From: Drosophila persimilis
Lineage: Eukaryota; Arthropoda; Insecta; Diptera; Drosophilidae
NCBI RefSeq assembly: GCF_003286085.1
Contig: NW_020825294.1
Location: 11,864,501-11,928,500 of the forward strand
Reading direction: 5' to 3'
DNA: 64,000 bases
Below are positions 1 to 12,605 of the stretch, piece by piece (position 1 is the first letter of the stretch; each line of letters starts with the position of its first letter). The translations under genes were made by a program, and so were the position numbers. The notes under the pieces were generated by a model. The model was not told the DNA's origin and did no database searches. It worked only from the letters and a program-made list of their open reading frames with translations.

Positions 1-135
1 CCTTGCTGGTCGATGCGGCGAAAAGATCCACATCGCCAGGATTGTCCGAGAGAACTGCGGAAATGGGAAGAGGCTTCAGGCGTCGTCGACTGCCGGCAGC
101 CTCTTCATAGCCGTCGGGACGATTTGTGGTGAAAC
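1..135 (-). CDS. NOL4-like protein, second coding exon (partial)
   Basis: This is the continuation of the NOL4-like gene and runs off the left edge of the window. On the minus strand an acceptor (TTTTGTAAGCAG) precedes position 135. Two bases complete the glycine codon begun in the previous exon, and 44 open codons follow, starting FTTNRPDGYEEAAG and ending DVDLFAASTSK. The first residues finish the conserved FWVKxKGF motif of the NOL4-type domain, which supports the splice choice. One base of the next codon is left at position 1, so the exon may extend further. The rest of the protein cannot be seen. Confidence 0.72.
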
Positions 136-211
136 CTGCTTACAAAAGCAAACAAAAAGGAAGTGGGTCAACTGTGGATTTTTCGCAGGAAGCAGCTCTT
201 TCGATTCTTAC

Positions 212-632
212 CCTTTGTCTTCACCCAGAAGCGAAATTTTGAGCTATCCGGGCGACTGTGCTCCTTGCCTTCCAGCGCCTTGAGAATGCGCGCCTTCTTG
301 CGCAGCGTTATCGTCTTGGTCTTTGCCTGATCGCCGTAGGTGGAGAGGGCCCAGGGCTGGAACAGCTCGTAGATGATCTCACGCTGACCCACGGGCTGCT
401 CCAACTCGTCCACATCCGCATCATAGGCCGTCTCCGCCTCCACCTCGCCCACAGTCACCGGCGAGCTCTCTTCGCGCTCATCGATGGCATAGAGCTTCCG
501 CTTTCCACTCCAGTTCTCCACCAAGGCAGGCATCGGCGAGGCCACCGAAGACTGCGGCTGGGACTGAGGCGGAGGCGGAGGAGGCTCGAGCTGGTCTAGG
601 CTGTGCTTGCGACTTCCATTAGACTTTTCCAT
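212..632 (-). CDS. NOL4-like nuclear protein, first coding exon
   Basis: This exon encodes 140 residues plus one base of a split glycine codon, ending at a GTAAGAA donor. The start chosen is the ATG at 632 (context gcgatcATGg), giving MEKSNGSRKH. The frame stays open further upstream to an ATG at 707, but that stretch is hydrophobic and looks like untranslated or intronic sequence. Residues 1-85 are low complexity, with six prolines at 17-22 and an acidic region at 51-80. Residues 85-142 contain the pattern WALSTYGDQAKTKTITLRKK...FRFWVKTKG. I recognise this as the N-terminal domain of the NOL4 (nucleolar protein 4) family. Its molecular function is poorly defined; a nuclear role is inferred from the family only. 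It lies in the same orientation as the receptor gene but about 21 kb downstream of it, with no sign of a shared transcript. Confidence 0.75.
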
Positions 633-3600
633 GATCGCACAGAGGACTAGCTTAATCAAAACTAATAAATATTTTGGCAAGACTCGCACAATCAGATCAA
701 AGGCCAAGAGATAATGGATAGCATTGGGTCAGGATGGGTAAGCAGGGAAGTGTGATTAGAATTTTTGAAGTTGGGCTCTGCTAAGTTGTGTTCTATTCTT
801 CGTTTAGTGGGATTTCGTGGGGGTTCTGAAAGGGAGAAGGTCACAAATAAATTTTAAATCATTTCCATTTCGGCTTAGAAACACATTCGTCAAAGGCGAA
901 CAGTCCAGTTTAATCCATTGATACCATTCGTAATTTGTTCAAATAACTATGAAAGGACTTTTCTTTGTATTGCCAAAAGAAAAGATGAGTTTAGCTTGAA
1001 TTTGTAAACTGCGTGGCATCCAAATGTAACTTGCAGCATGGTTTTATGTGTATTTTCTTTCTATTCAAAATAAAAAATATGTAAAATCCATTATGGTGCT
1101 AATCGTCTGATGAATTGTTTGCAATTACAACTTTCAAACGAATTTATAAAAAATATATATACACTGATTAAAAAATAAAAATTTAAGATAATGTTGGACA
1201 TTTTATGATGCTACTAAATAAAGGTGTTCTTTAAATAGATATTTTTTCAATTTTCCAATGGCAAACAAAATTGGACTCTATACTATGTATGGAAACCATC
1301 GATTTACGAATCGAATCGGTCCCTTTGTGAGGACGGAGGCGATTTCTCTGTGTGCTGCAAAAATCTGACCAAGCTTTGGGAGTGCAAAAACACATTATAG
1401 TTATTATAGTCTTGTAAAATATTTAATCTGCCAATATATTAGACAGCACATCAATAAACCTGGAGTATACAGCACTTTACGGAACAATTGCACACTCTTA
1501 AGATTTCTATTTTATATTGTACTTGTTTTAGTCACTTGTCACCGTACTTCTGATGTAGTTTTGTATTTGAGTCTCCACACAACATCAGCCTAAATCGAAT
1601 TTGCTTGTAACGAAAGCGTTTTAACAAAGAGTTAACGAAAATGATTGTTTAACAATATCAAATTTAACAGAAATCCCACAAAAACGAAAAACAAAAGTCG
1701 AAACTTATCGGCTCAACAAATAACCAAGGCCGAAAAGGATCAACTCAACAACAGCGAACGCGACGCGACCGAATGAAAGTTCAAACTAAACTGAGGGCCC
1801 AAGTGATCGTGGTCCTCCCGAACACGTCTCGAAAGGATGGATGCTGCTGACCAAGCGAGAACGGAACGACTTGAGGTCCAGTCGAAGACAGGCTGCCAGA
1901 TACAAACCGGTTGCATCTCCGGGCATCTTTGAACTTTGCACGGCCAAGTCAACGGAGGACAGGGTCAGACTGCCAAAAAGGGTAGGGAACGGGAACTGGC
2001 TTTAAGCATGTATCTTGTGGTACGAGTATCTCAAAAATCGGCGAGCAAATATCCAAGTGCCTACCTCAATATGTGGCGCAATCGAAGGGCAACCAACCCG
2101 ACGAATGTCGAGCAGCTTTGTCCAACCCGACGCCTGGGCCAGAGCCACCCCTAACTCGGGCCACGGATGTTTTGCATTTTTACGTAGCATATTTTCCGGC
2201 TGCTCCGGAGCGCGCGAGAGCCGGCTTGGCGGCAAAACATTTTCGCTCATATTTCTCGCACGCCCGCGCTCAGTAGAACACGATGATGACGTTTAGATGC
2301 CGGCTCTCCCCTGTCAACCCATCCCAAACGGCCGCCTGTTGCGCCTTTTCGCCTTGAAGTATGCATTGTTTTGTTAGCTTAGTTCTGGTGCTTAGCGTAA
2401 CACGTTGCGCCGCACAATAAAAGTGTTGTTGGAAAATACGAGTTGTGTACATCTCTTCAGTAAAAAGGAAAAGCAGGAAATAGCTTCGTCTGTCCAAATG
2501 TGTTTGGTTGTGAACGAGATTAGATAAAAAGTAGTCCTCGCTAATAGTAAATTAAGCAAATCTGCTCAAAAGCAGGCATTAAAAAGTTTCACATATTTAT
2601 ATTCGCGTCTGGGACTCCTGGATTGGATTGGATTGTCTTAGGTGGTGGTGGTTCTATTATCTTTTTAAGGGTTAGTTTGAATTCTTTTGAATTTCATTGC
2701 ATTGTTGCTTATCTTGGTATTGTCCAAAAGTATCTTGTCTCGCTATTGGCTATCACTGTCCCAGAACCGGCTTTTCCTGAGTGTTTGCTGTGCCGCCCCT
2801 TCCCTGCCTCCTTTCCTGTGACTTCTCCCTGCATCTCAGTATCTGAGATCCCGCAGTCCGAGAGTTCAGCTTAATTACTGGACCCGACCCGAAAAGCTGC
2901 CGAAACTACAAAAAACTGGTTGATTTTGGCCCGCCAAAATGGGCAACTGTCGCCTGTCATTTTTCTGAATTATTCGTTCATTAAGAACACCTCTATCTCT
3001 ATACCTCCATCTGGAGACCGTTAAAATTCATGGATTTTCTGCAAGATGTAGCTAAAAATAACAAACAGTAGTTTTAACGGGTAACAAATAATTTGGTAGT
3101 AATAATAATAATAGTGTTTAATAGTTTCATTGAATTTCCTAGGAATAAAACTGAATATGAAACAAACGATAACCCATTGCTTTTCCGAAGTGTCCTCTCT
3201 AGCTTCTAGTTCCTAGAGCGGAATGTCATAGTTCCATGGGATATCATTGAAAATATATAAAATATACATAGATAAAAGTTAATTCCAAATCGAGGCAATG
3301 AGCTAAACCACTGTTACATTTAATAGAAACTTAGCTGCCTTAGTGACCGATTCGGCTGTTAACTCCTCCAACTCTCTCCACAAATGTGTGACCGTCCAGC
3401 AGCTCATTAGTGGACGTGCTCTCATCGCTTATGCATTGAAATTGGCAGTCACTTGTAAAAAAATCAATGCATGTCTGAGTAATCGATGTCCTAATGGAAT
3501 ATCTAAGCTAATACTCGGCGGTGGGGCCATGGCCACTCATCGGCAGCCAGATGAAGCTAAATGGTGACTCCCTTCGAGGACAATTACCGAAGCAACTTAT

Positions 3601-5512
3601 AGACAAACAATGGATGGCTTTTGGCCATTTCGTGAGCTAATGTTTGGTCGCCTGGCTTGCTGGAATTCGAATGGGAATGGAGCTGCTCCGTGGCACTTGG
3701 CATTTGGTTAGCAATTAAGCAACTGGCCAAATAGCATGAATAAATCGACTCGTCGGCTGAGTAGTTGATCCAAGGAGTGCGCCTGGTTCCATCCACAAGG
3801 AGGAGGACCAACAGTGCAGCATCTGCGGCAGGACATTAAATACAAACAAGTTTCGTTCGTCGCCGGGTCCGGGGCCGGTAGGCGAAGAAAACTTTCTCAC
3901 GCTCGATCTCAGCATCAGCATCCGCATCTGTGGCAGGACATGGAACTTTTATAAGAAATCCCTTGACCGTTTTGTTGAACTTTCACATCAAAATTTCAAC
4001 AGATTCGAGCCCAGAACTCCAGCGACCGATCCAGGCCGGTTTTCCAAACTGGACAACAGCATCAACTGACGCTGAACTTTGACACCCATTCCGGCCAAGA
4101 TGAGCATCAACCCTTCCCTTCCCTGCCTTCTTGTGAGTAACCAGTTTTCTCTGCTGGTCATTCCCCAGCCTCCGCTGGTCACTTGGTCTCGGGCTCAGTT
4201 CGGGATTTGGGTTTCAGATCCTCGGGGTGGGTTTCTTCTGGCTTCCTCTTGTGATCTGTATATGATTTGGCCCGCATGACTGTTTTTTCACTGTTTTTCG
4301 GCAAAGATAATGTCCAGTTTTGGTTATTTCTTTGTCTGCCGCTGAATTGCTTGGCATTTGCGCTGATCTCCATCTCCCCGAAAATGCTGTGCCAAAGGAC
4401 ACCAATAAAAACTCCACACATTTTGCATCTATGAGAGTCTTTATTTGAAATTTTTAGATAAAAGCCAAGAACTCAAACCGGTTATGTTTCCGATGGCCTG
4501 TTTCCGTGCTGTACTTTTTGGGTGTTCTTAAGGTTTTTCCTTTGCTGATTGAACTATGGGAATTGACCTCAAAATTGTATGCGGCAGAGTCTACAGAAAA
4601 ATAATACTATAGATGAAAAGTAAATACAGTAAGATCTTGAATGAGCTCAAATGGATCGAATATTAGTAATTAGATTAATTAGATTAAGCAAAAAATTTTA
4701 AATATTAAATAAACTCCCCATATGTTTCTTTTATATCAATATATTTAAGTTAATTATTCAGATATATTTTTGTAATTTTGTACAATCGATGACAACTTTT
4801 GCTTCAGCTAAAAAAACCCTGATCAACCCCACCAAAATACCCCCTTCAAATACGAGAATATTCATATTCACCGTAACGAGGACTTCCTTCGGGAATTCGT
4901 TTCCCATTTTCACTCAATTAATAATAATCGATATTGAAATAAAGGAAATATTTTTTAAACTATTAAATTCGTTGTGAGTACTAGAGATTTAAAATGGTAA
5001 AAAAGGGGAAATTTTATAATACTTTTTACTGAAACCAATACAGAGAGGGATTCCGAGGGGGATCGGGCAGGGAGTTTCAATAGGGAAAACTGATTCGTTG
5101 CAGCCTCGTGGCAGGAAGGCGGGCTGATAATGAGGCGGCAGCGAAGGTGGAGTGGCGAAGGAAGGCGCAATTTTACGCACAAAAAAAGAGAGATGGATGC
5201 CTGAGGATGGGGATAAGCGGGTGGTTGGTGTTGGTGTTGGTCGTGGGAAGGAGGTTGTAGGTTGTAGCTGGTCGAACAGAAGGTTGCTGGGGGTGTGGGC
5301 TTAACAACGCAACATAAATTAACGCATATTTCAGTTGCAATTTAAAAAGCGCACAAAGCGAACGGAACTGCTGCGGACATCGGCGGCGATGATGACGCTG
5401 GCTTTGCTGCTAGCGGTTCTTTCCATTGTTGTTGCTGTTTTTGCTATCATTAACATTTTTGTTGTTGTCAAAAGTGCCAGCACAGCGCATTATTGCCGCT
5501 GCCATCGCCGTC

Positions 5513-5553
5513 GTTGCTGCCGCTGCTGCTGCTGCTGCTGCTGTTGCTGTTGC
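5513..5553 (+). repeat. GCT/GTT trinucleotide repeat
   Basis: An imperfect (GCT)n tract ends in GTT units. It gives apparent poly-Cys, poly-Leu or poly-Ala runs in overlapping frames on both strands, which explains the spurious open frames here. Confidence 0.85.
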
Positions 5554-5892
5554 ACGCACAAAAAACGAGTAAAACAGACAACGCCCCAAATGCTGAAAAA
5601 AATCACCCAAACTCCTGTAAAGATGCATCGATGCGCCTAAAAGTATGCAACGCATTGGCTGCCCATCTGTCTGACTGCCCCTGCAACCCAACATGCCACC
5701 CAATCGCCCACCCACCCACAAACACACATACAGAGCTGGCTCCACTCCGCAGCCTGCAACTCCTGTTGCTGTACATTATTTACCTCTTGTTCGTTTTTTC
5801 CATGGCTGTGTTTTTTACAAGTTTTATTGCATGCGTGCGCGAATGAAAAATAAAATATATAAAAATATATACCGGTACCGCTCCAACACGTC

Positions 5893-5978
5893 GCCGATGC
5901 TATAGCCGATGTCGACGCCAGCGCCAACGCCGATGTCGATGTCGACTCCGACGACGACGACGACGACTACGCCGACAG
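5893..5978 (+). repeat. Imperfect (CGA)n / GATGTC repeat
   Basis: Degenerate GATGTCGA and GCCAACGCC units lead into a purer (CGA)n run at about 5948-5969. It is a compound microsatellite with no sign that it is coding. Confidence 0.75.
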
Positions 5979-6312
5979 CACGCACACATTGTGCTGCCCT
6001 CCACCATTGGCCTCGTGCCGGCGCGGCGACCGCTCAAAAAATGAACAAAAAGCAAGAGAGATGCCCAAATGTGGAAACGCGTGCAAGCAAACGGGCCGGA
6101 GCGATTGCACAACGCTGTCCCAACGCTGTCCCGGCCCCAGGATCAGGGTACGTACTACGTACATAGGTGCACTGATTGCCACCATCGGGAGGGGAAATCC
6201 ACGAGAGGTTGAGCAGAGGAGCAACGGCTGCTGCAGCGGTGGCCATAAAAAACCCCACGACAGCCGCTGGGGCCAATGGTGCGTATGTGTGACGTCGGCA
6301 AATGTTGGGTAA

Positions 6313-6363
6313 GGACGGGACGGGGCGGGACAGGGCGGGACAGGGCGGTACGGGACGGGACGG
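6313..6363 (+). repeat. G-rich tandem repeat (GGGACGGGGCGGGACA-type)
   Basis: Short units of GGGAC, GGGGC and GGGCGGGACA are repeated for about 50 bp, with G runs of three or four spaced by two to six bases. The plus strand is therefore G-quadruplex-capable on paper. Confidence 0.75.
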
Positions 6364-7250
6364 TGGAGGAGGAAAAATAAATTAAAAATGGTTTGAGCCA
6401 CTGCCGCCGCTGTCGCTGTCGTCGGCAATGCCGCTTCAGAGCTGCATTTTCCACTCGCATTGTCGTTTCTTTTTAAGCTTTTTGCAAATATATTGAAAAT
6501 ATTTCCTTTTTTATGGCCACATTTATTATTTTATTTCGTTTTTTGTTTCTTTTTTATTGTTTGTGCGCCTAAAAGCGCACAACATTTTTTAATTGGGTTA
6601 GTAATTGAAATTTATCGAGAGCCTTCCACGCACCGGGCCTCGACCTGAGAGACCAATCGCACACACAAAGCGCCAAATGAATTCAAATACACGAGGAACA
6701 ATGCCAGTACAGCGAAACGGTATACAAAATTAAGATAAAAAAACAACAACACTAAAAAATATTTCGATTTTTTCCGGCATTCGAGATATTTGAGATTTCT
6801 GCCTTATTTGAGTGTCCGTCCCAGCAGGAAAATTCAATTTGAAATGTATGCAGCTGTTGAACGAATTCATCATTGGATAGAAATATGTCTGAAAGCAGAA
6901 AAGATTAAAGCCCAAAAATTAAGTACTGATCGTTTTTATGTACAGTCCTATACAGTCTCATAATTATCCCCTGCACCCTGTTTCCGTATTTATGTAATCT
7001 TATTATCTAACCGTACAGTATATATATGTATGTACATATTTGGCATCGCTTTTCACAAAATGGACGAATTGGTGATATTGGTGTAATAGCCAACGAATAC
7101 CGCGATCTCACTTAGTTGGGAAAAGCATGGAGAGAAAGAGAGGGACCAGGACCTCCATTTATGTTACAATGGCAACTCCTGTCCTTCGTTTATCCTCTTT
7201 CAAACTAAAGACCTATTTGATAGGAATTTTAGTATATTTTCTCTTTTTCA

Positions 7251-7252
7251 TC

Positions 7253-7285
<33 letters not shown>

Positions 7286-7344
7286 TATCTCTCTATCTCT
7301 ATTTACACCAACAAGCCGTTAGAGAGAGAGAGAGAGAGAGAGAG
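7251..7344 (+). repeat. Compound microsatellite (CTAT)n then (AG)n
   Basis: A (CTAT)n run at 7251-7283 is followed by a CT-rich spacer and a near-perfect (AG)n run at 7321-7344. Confidence 0.9.
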
Positions 7345-7752
7345 GATGGGTAGCATAGATACTGCAAGTCGATTTGTTCCTTCTGCCTATGACTGAATGA
7401 CTGAATTAAGAATTTGAATACTTAATTATATGGGAATATTATAGGTAACAAGAAATAGTTCCGACGAATGATGGATTTTCGATCGGCAGCCGAAGATTCT
7501 TTCTTCCGTGCGTTGCAAAAAAATCACTCTTTTTGAAAGGTACAGCAAAAATAAATATTCTGCAAGGAATCTTGTATCGTAATATCCGATTTGAAATTAT
7601 TTGTGTCAATTGTGTAATGTGTTTTTAACAGATAAAGATAAAGTAATGTTTTAATAAATGACTAACTTTTAAGTCATTAGGTTCCGAACTTTTTTAAATG
7701 GATATTATGTAGCTAAACTAATTGGAGTGTTCCCATAACTTCTTATTTATAA

Positions 7753-8106
7753 TTGCAGTATTTATTGACATTTTGGCACGACACTATAAGCTGCTGGCTT
7801 CAAAGCTTCTCAAAGGAGCTGTTTGTCATGAAATCCACACAAAAAGAGCAAAGTTCGCAGAGAAACAAAATCACCGACGTACAAATGGAGGAGATCGTCC
7901 GTGTGGATGTAGATAAACAAATGCAAAGTCCAATTATGGATGTTTGTGAATAGATTCAGTCGTTTGAGGCTCCAGCAGCTGCACAAATGCCGAAGCCAGA
8001 GAAAATCGAGAAACAAAATATAAAATTTTACCATAATATAAATTACAAAGCTGCTCCTAGACAGCCTAGCCTCACAATGCATAGGCATGCTGTGCATATT
8101 TGTTAA
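7753..8106 (+). other. Unidentified open frame with one internal TAG
   Basis: One frame runs from an ATG at 7753 for 117 codons to a TAA at 8104-8106, broken only by a TAG at 7951-7953. A good acceptor (TTATAATTGCAG) lies at its beginning, overlapping the ATG. The middle is hydrophilic and protein-like (KSTQKEQSSQRNKITD, then VQMEEIVRVDVDKQ). I recognise no family, and the minus strand is also open for about 95 codons across the same stretch, which weakens the case. It could be a decayed exon, a small gene with a stop in this allele, or chance. Confidence 0.2.
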
Positions 8107-11100
8107 TAATATTCTATGTCTTCCTTGAAATTAGATACAGTGACGCACAAAAGTACGAAGTACATTGTATGTATTTAAGGGGGGTACATAGTGCACAGCC
8201 CAACGGTAGCTCCACTGCCGAGTCAAGTATTTCTGGTCCACTGCAGAGCTGGTTTGGGTTTTCTTGAGACATTTACCAAAATAACCCCTGAGAGAATATT
8301 GAGAGCAGAAACAAAAACTGCAGCAAAGTGCATTGACAACAACAACGTCGAGCACAAAAATGCAATTACCAAAATGATAACAAGGCCTACGAACACATAA
8401 GGATACGAGGGACGAAGTCCTTCTTCTTGGTCTTTGCTTTCAAGCTCAAGATGTTGCTAAGGTTAGGTGTGTGAGTGTGCGAGTGAAGTGAAGCATAAAA
8501 TATATATTAATATATACCAAAGTAAAAGAAATATATTCTCATTCCGGTATGTGGATACCCTGAACAATGTACATATAATGAATATTTGACTGGTTTGGTA
8601 TTTCTTAACAATCTTTTGCATATGTACTTGCATTCTGAGCAGACTTTATCAAAGATATAAAGATCATACATTTCATTGAAGTTTCAATAATTTAACTGTA
8701 ATCCAAAATGCGATTTCTTAAACCAATTTATTAAAAGTCAAGAATGACCCGTTTTCTATGATCTTGCGATACCGTTTGTTCGTTGATCTTCTTATTCACT
8801 TGATTCATATACTCTTAATGAGGCTGTTCATTCTGTAAGAAATTAGAGAAAGTGCTCGCTGGAATATAAGATGGTAGAAAATGACCTCCTTATGGGTTAC
8901 AAACGTCTTCAGAATGTCTGCGTAGCCTGCTCTGCTCTGACCACTGACTGTGATATTCCAATGCCTCTCTATAAATATTCACATATACTACGGCAATATA
9001 TGCATCTGTTTCTGTGTACACGAGTATGCGAGTGTGCGTTTATTTTTGAGCAAGTCAAAGATTTTCTATTAAATTTTAAATAATTCAATTTTACATTTTA
9101 CCAAAAACATTGCAAATGAGTAAAGTAAACCGAACACAAACACGCATACGGACACAGATACGCACAATGCAGCTGCATCTCTAGACATTTGAGCATGATG
9201 ATAGAGTGGGTGCGTGTGCGTATATGTGTGCTTGCTGCATCTTGTCCAAAAATGTTTCATTGTGTTTGTCTTGCCTCTTGCATTGTCCACTCGAAGAAAA
9301 TCTTAAGCCTACCTACCAGCTACCCCACTCTGCCCGGCATTGTCTTAGCAATTTGTGAAAATATATTGTATATGCTTAGAAGTTTCACTTGCCTCCATTC
9401 TGGCTGTACGTGTGTGCGTGTCTGCGTGAGGGGGTGTTGGGCTAAAGAGGGAGGCATTTTCATTTGGTTTTTCGCCGCTCCATTGCATTGGCTTGGCCAC
9501 ATGCTCGTAAGGCACACATAAGTTTCTTCTTCAATTGCTCTGTACATAATTAGGATGTGCCATGTGTCGGGTACAGTTTTCTATGTACTATAAAGTGCCC
9601 TGCAGTATATAAGCTTTGTCTGAATGTGTGTGCATATAAACATACATATATGTGCGTGTCAGTGTGCGTGTAAGTACGTGTTGATGTGCATTAAAACAAA
9701 TGCATTGGGCATCTGCCATTAGCAAATGCATGATTTCAGGTTTTTTTTGTTTGTTTGTCTCGCTTCAAGGATTTATAATATTTCATTAGCACTTTAAAAT
9801 TATGTTTGCACAAATTTTCTGATGTTAACTAGACATTTTTCAGTCGTAGAATACGCTAAAACGCTTTTATGATTTTTATGATTTATGAGAACATAAAAAG
9901 TATAATATACCAAATACAAAAAAGTAAATTTGTGTCTGTTCTTCTTCCAACCAAAATAATTTTACCTATTGTCTAAATTTAAATTGTAAGGTTTCCGATT
10001 CAGTCAGAAATCTGTTCCAATATTAACAGTTTTAAATGTAGTTAATCGGGCTATCGAATGATCGAAAGACTCACAAAAGCACAACAGGGCAAAACAGCCT
10101 AAGAAAGCCACTCCCACCCAGAACTAGTGGCACTATATCAGTCAACGACTTGATACATGAGATCGGTATGCACTATACTTGCAATTCGGTGGGTTGGAAC
10201 TCTACAGAATACATATTTCACTCTCTGGCTCAGAAAGTCACACTTTTTCCGGCTTTTGATCGAGTAATACTCTTCCGAAAAAGCGAATACATTAAGGCTA
10301 TATTATAATACGCATTTAATCTGCGTCACACGCTTGAATTTGATTGAACTTTGATATCTATGGGAATGATATCTAAAGCATATTCCAGATGGAATTCTTT
10401 CTTTATCGTTGTGTTTTCTGTCCTGTCAAGAACAATTCGAATACACACCTACCTAGTCCCGATTTCTCCTTTCAAGTGCATTCCCTCCCGATTCTATAGC
10501 TCATCAGAATGGCCTGTCTTACCCGTGCGTATGCATTAGATGTCCACCCATCCACTCCATTTAAGCCCCCGTTTCTTAAACCTCGTTAAATTCAGCACAC
10601 ACTGTCCAGAATGTGACGGCAAATGCATAAATTAAAACTGCACATAAATTCTACCATAAGAAACGACACCCAAGAAGACCCCAGAACAGCGACTGCAGCA
10701 GCAAGGACGAGGGGGAGGATGAGTACGAGTACGAGTCAGACGACGGCGATGACGATGACCCCCATGGACAACCCCTTAAACTTCTAAGTAACCATGACTT
10801 GCTTGTGCTCCTAGGAGCACCCCCACTCTCCTTGCGTACTCGTAATTTGTGCTTATTGTGCAGTCCTGGCCGACTGGCCAAGAGAGCGGAAGGGGACAGA
10901 GATTGGGTGAGATTGTGGCGGTGGGGGGGGACGGGTAAGGGGCGATGGAGACTGTGCCAAGATGCGCACGGAGCCACAAAAGAAGCGGACAACGGGTGAC
11001 CTCACCTCCCACACACAAGCAGGAGGACTCCATTTGTATGGGTCATACGAGTGTATGTGTGTGAGTGCTAATATTGAGGTAGGCCCTGCCAATGGCGAGG

Positions 11101-11657
11101 TGGTATTGGTTGAGATGTGGGAGTTTGGTCGATGGTCGTCGGAACGAGGCTTCGATGGGGGCGCAACTTGCACTCATCATCATCTCAAACTCAAACTCAA
11201 TCGGCAGCAACAACAACAACAAAAGCAATCGCAGCGACAACAGCTCGCGATGCAAATGTGAACATCAGTGTGCGTGCTTGCGAGTATCTGTGTGTCGCTT
11301 TTGACATTTACTTTATGTATTCTTCGCATGTAATGAGGTAAGTGAGATGCAAGGGGTGCCGCGGCAGGCACCAGGCGACCAGGCCTATGTACGCGAAACG
11401 CACATTTGCACATATGAAATGCCGTTAATTATATACTTTACACGACACAAGCCCACGCACACAAGCGCTTACGAACACAGATACTCAGATGGACGGCGGG
11501 GACAGGCGGCAGTTTTAATGTACAACAAAAGTGCATTGTTGTTGTTGCCACCGCTGTGCGGGATTGTGTGCGGGTACATAGGAGCAGGAGGAGGCACCTC
11601 ACCTCACCTCTCTATATACATAGACAACAACTACAATATGGGAGCACCCTATATACC

Positions 11658-11685
11658 CACACACACACACACACACACTCACACT
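11658..11685 (+). repeat. (AC)n microsatellite
   Basis: A nearly perfect CA dinucleotide run with one T interruption near its end. Confidence 0.9.
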
Positions 11686-12605
11686 TACAGGTACAGATTG
11701 CAGCATAGTTATATACAAATTTAAACCGCTTTTGTTCATCATTTATGTACAAAAAAAAATCAAAAAAAAAATATATTTTAATTCTTTTTTTTTTAACGCA
11801 CAAAAGTGTGTAATGTAGACCGAAAAAACGATGGAAGGGCGAAACAACCATAGGCATAGATGGGGAGATGGAGCCTTGCCGGCCCTTATCATTATGATGG
11901 CCAGGGTTTGAGTATTTGCAATGCAATTTTTCGCAACATGCCGCAACAGTAACAACAACACAGCCCCCTTAATGGTGGGTGTCGGTGGTGCAGGCGAATT
12001 ACAGTTGATTTTCCCTTCCCTACCCTTCGATGTACAAGCCACTTGAATGCGAAGGGCCTGCTGGATTTGTGCATATATCCATATGCCTGTGTGCTTCTCA
12101 CCGGGTTTGTTTGATTTGAGAGAAAGCTACAAAAATAACATGAATAAAAAAGAAAAACAAAATGTGAAAACCAAAAAATAATTCAAACATATTTAAGAAC
12201 AAGTCCAACCTCTTAGGAAAGACGGTAAGACAGAAGCCTAATAAGTTAACGCACAAATTAACGAGTGAACTGACAAAGGTTCAATTGCTTCAGTCAGCTG
12301 AATAATTATTGCGATTAAACAATTGCACGACCAACAGTAAAGCTTGCTTTTCCTATCGCAATCCCCCCTGCTGAGCGCAGCTTCGGTCGGCATAGATAAG
12401 AAAACATTAGATACTGTAGATAACGAGGAGTAAGCTTAGAGAACTCGTGGCAGGCCGAGTAAGTTCAAAACTTAAACTAACAAAAGAGTAACCACAAGAA
12501 TTTGCAACAAAAAAATACTTGGCTGAAGGCCAATAATTGGCTGGTCTTTGGAAAGCAGCTCTTGAACAAAACCTCTGCTCCGAACACGGTGTTGATTTGC
12601 GGTGT

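Larger units (their letters stand above)
633..7248. other. Upstream non-coding region of the NOL4-like gene
   Basis: This stretch should hold the promoter and 5' untranslated exons of the NOL4-like gene, but I cannot place a transcription start. A TTAG/CTAG just before the start codon on the minus strand could be an acceptor for a 5' UTR intron. Open frames here are short, overlap on both strands and match no family I know. The only clear structure is simple repeats between 5.5 and 6.4 kb, listed separately. Confidence 0.5.
7249..12600. other. Non-coding region with microsatellites
   Basis: I see no recognisable gene here. The possible exceptions are weak: an open frame at 7753-8106 with one internal stop, noted separately, and CA/GT-rich microsatellite sequence at about 9.1-9.7 kb and 11.6 kb. 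The remaining open frames are short and do not resemble known families. Confidence 0.45.

Noticed and set aside
4179..4421. Minus-strand 80-codon frame with a charged, protein-like C terminus.
   Set aside because: No second exon, no domain and no supporting splice signals were seen; likely chance.
5335..6460. Cluster of overlapping open frames rich in Cys, Arg, Thr or Ala.
   Set aside because: These are translations of the GCT, CGA and G-rich repeats in all frames.
8191..8400. Plus-strand open frame containing VHCRAGLG, resembling the active-site loop of cysteine-dependent phosphatases.
   Set aside because: The invariant arginine that follows the loop is absent, the flanking residues do not fit the family, and the frame is only 69 codons. 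Best treated as coincidence.
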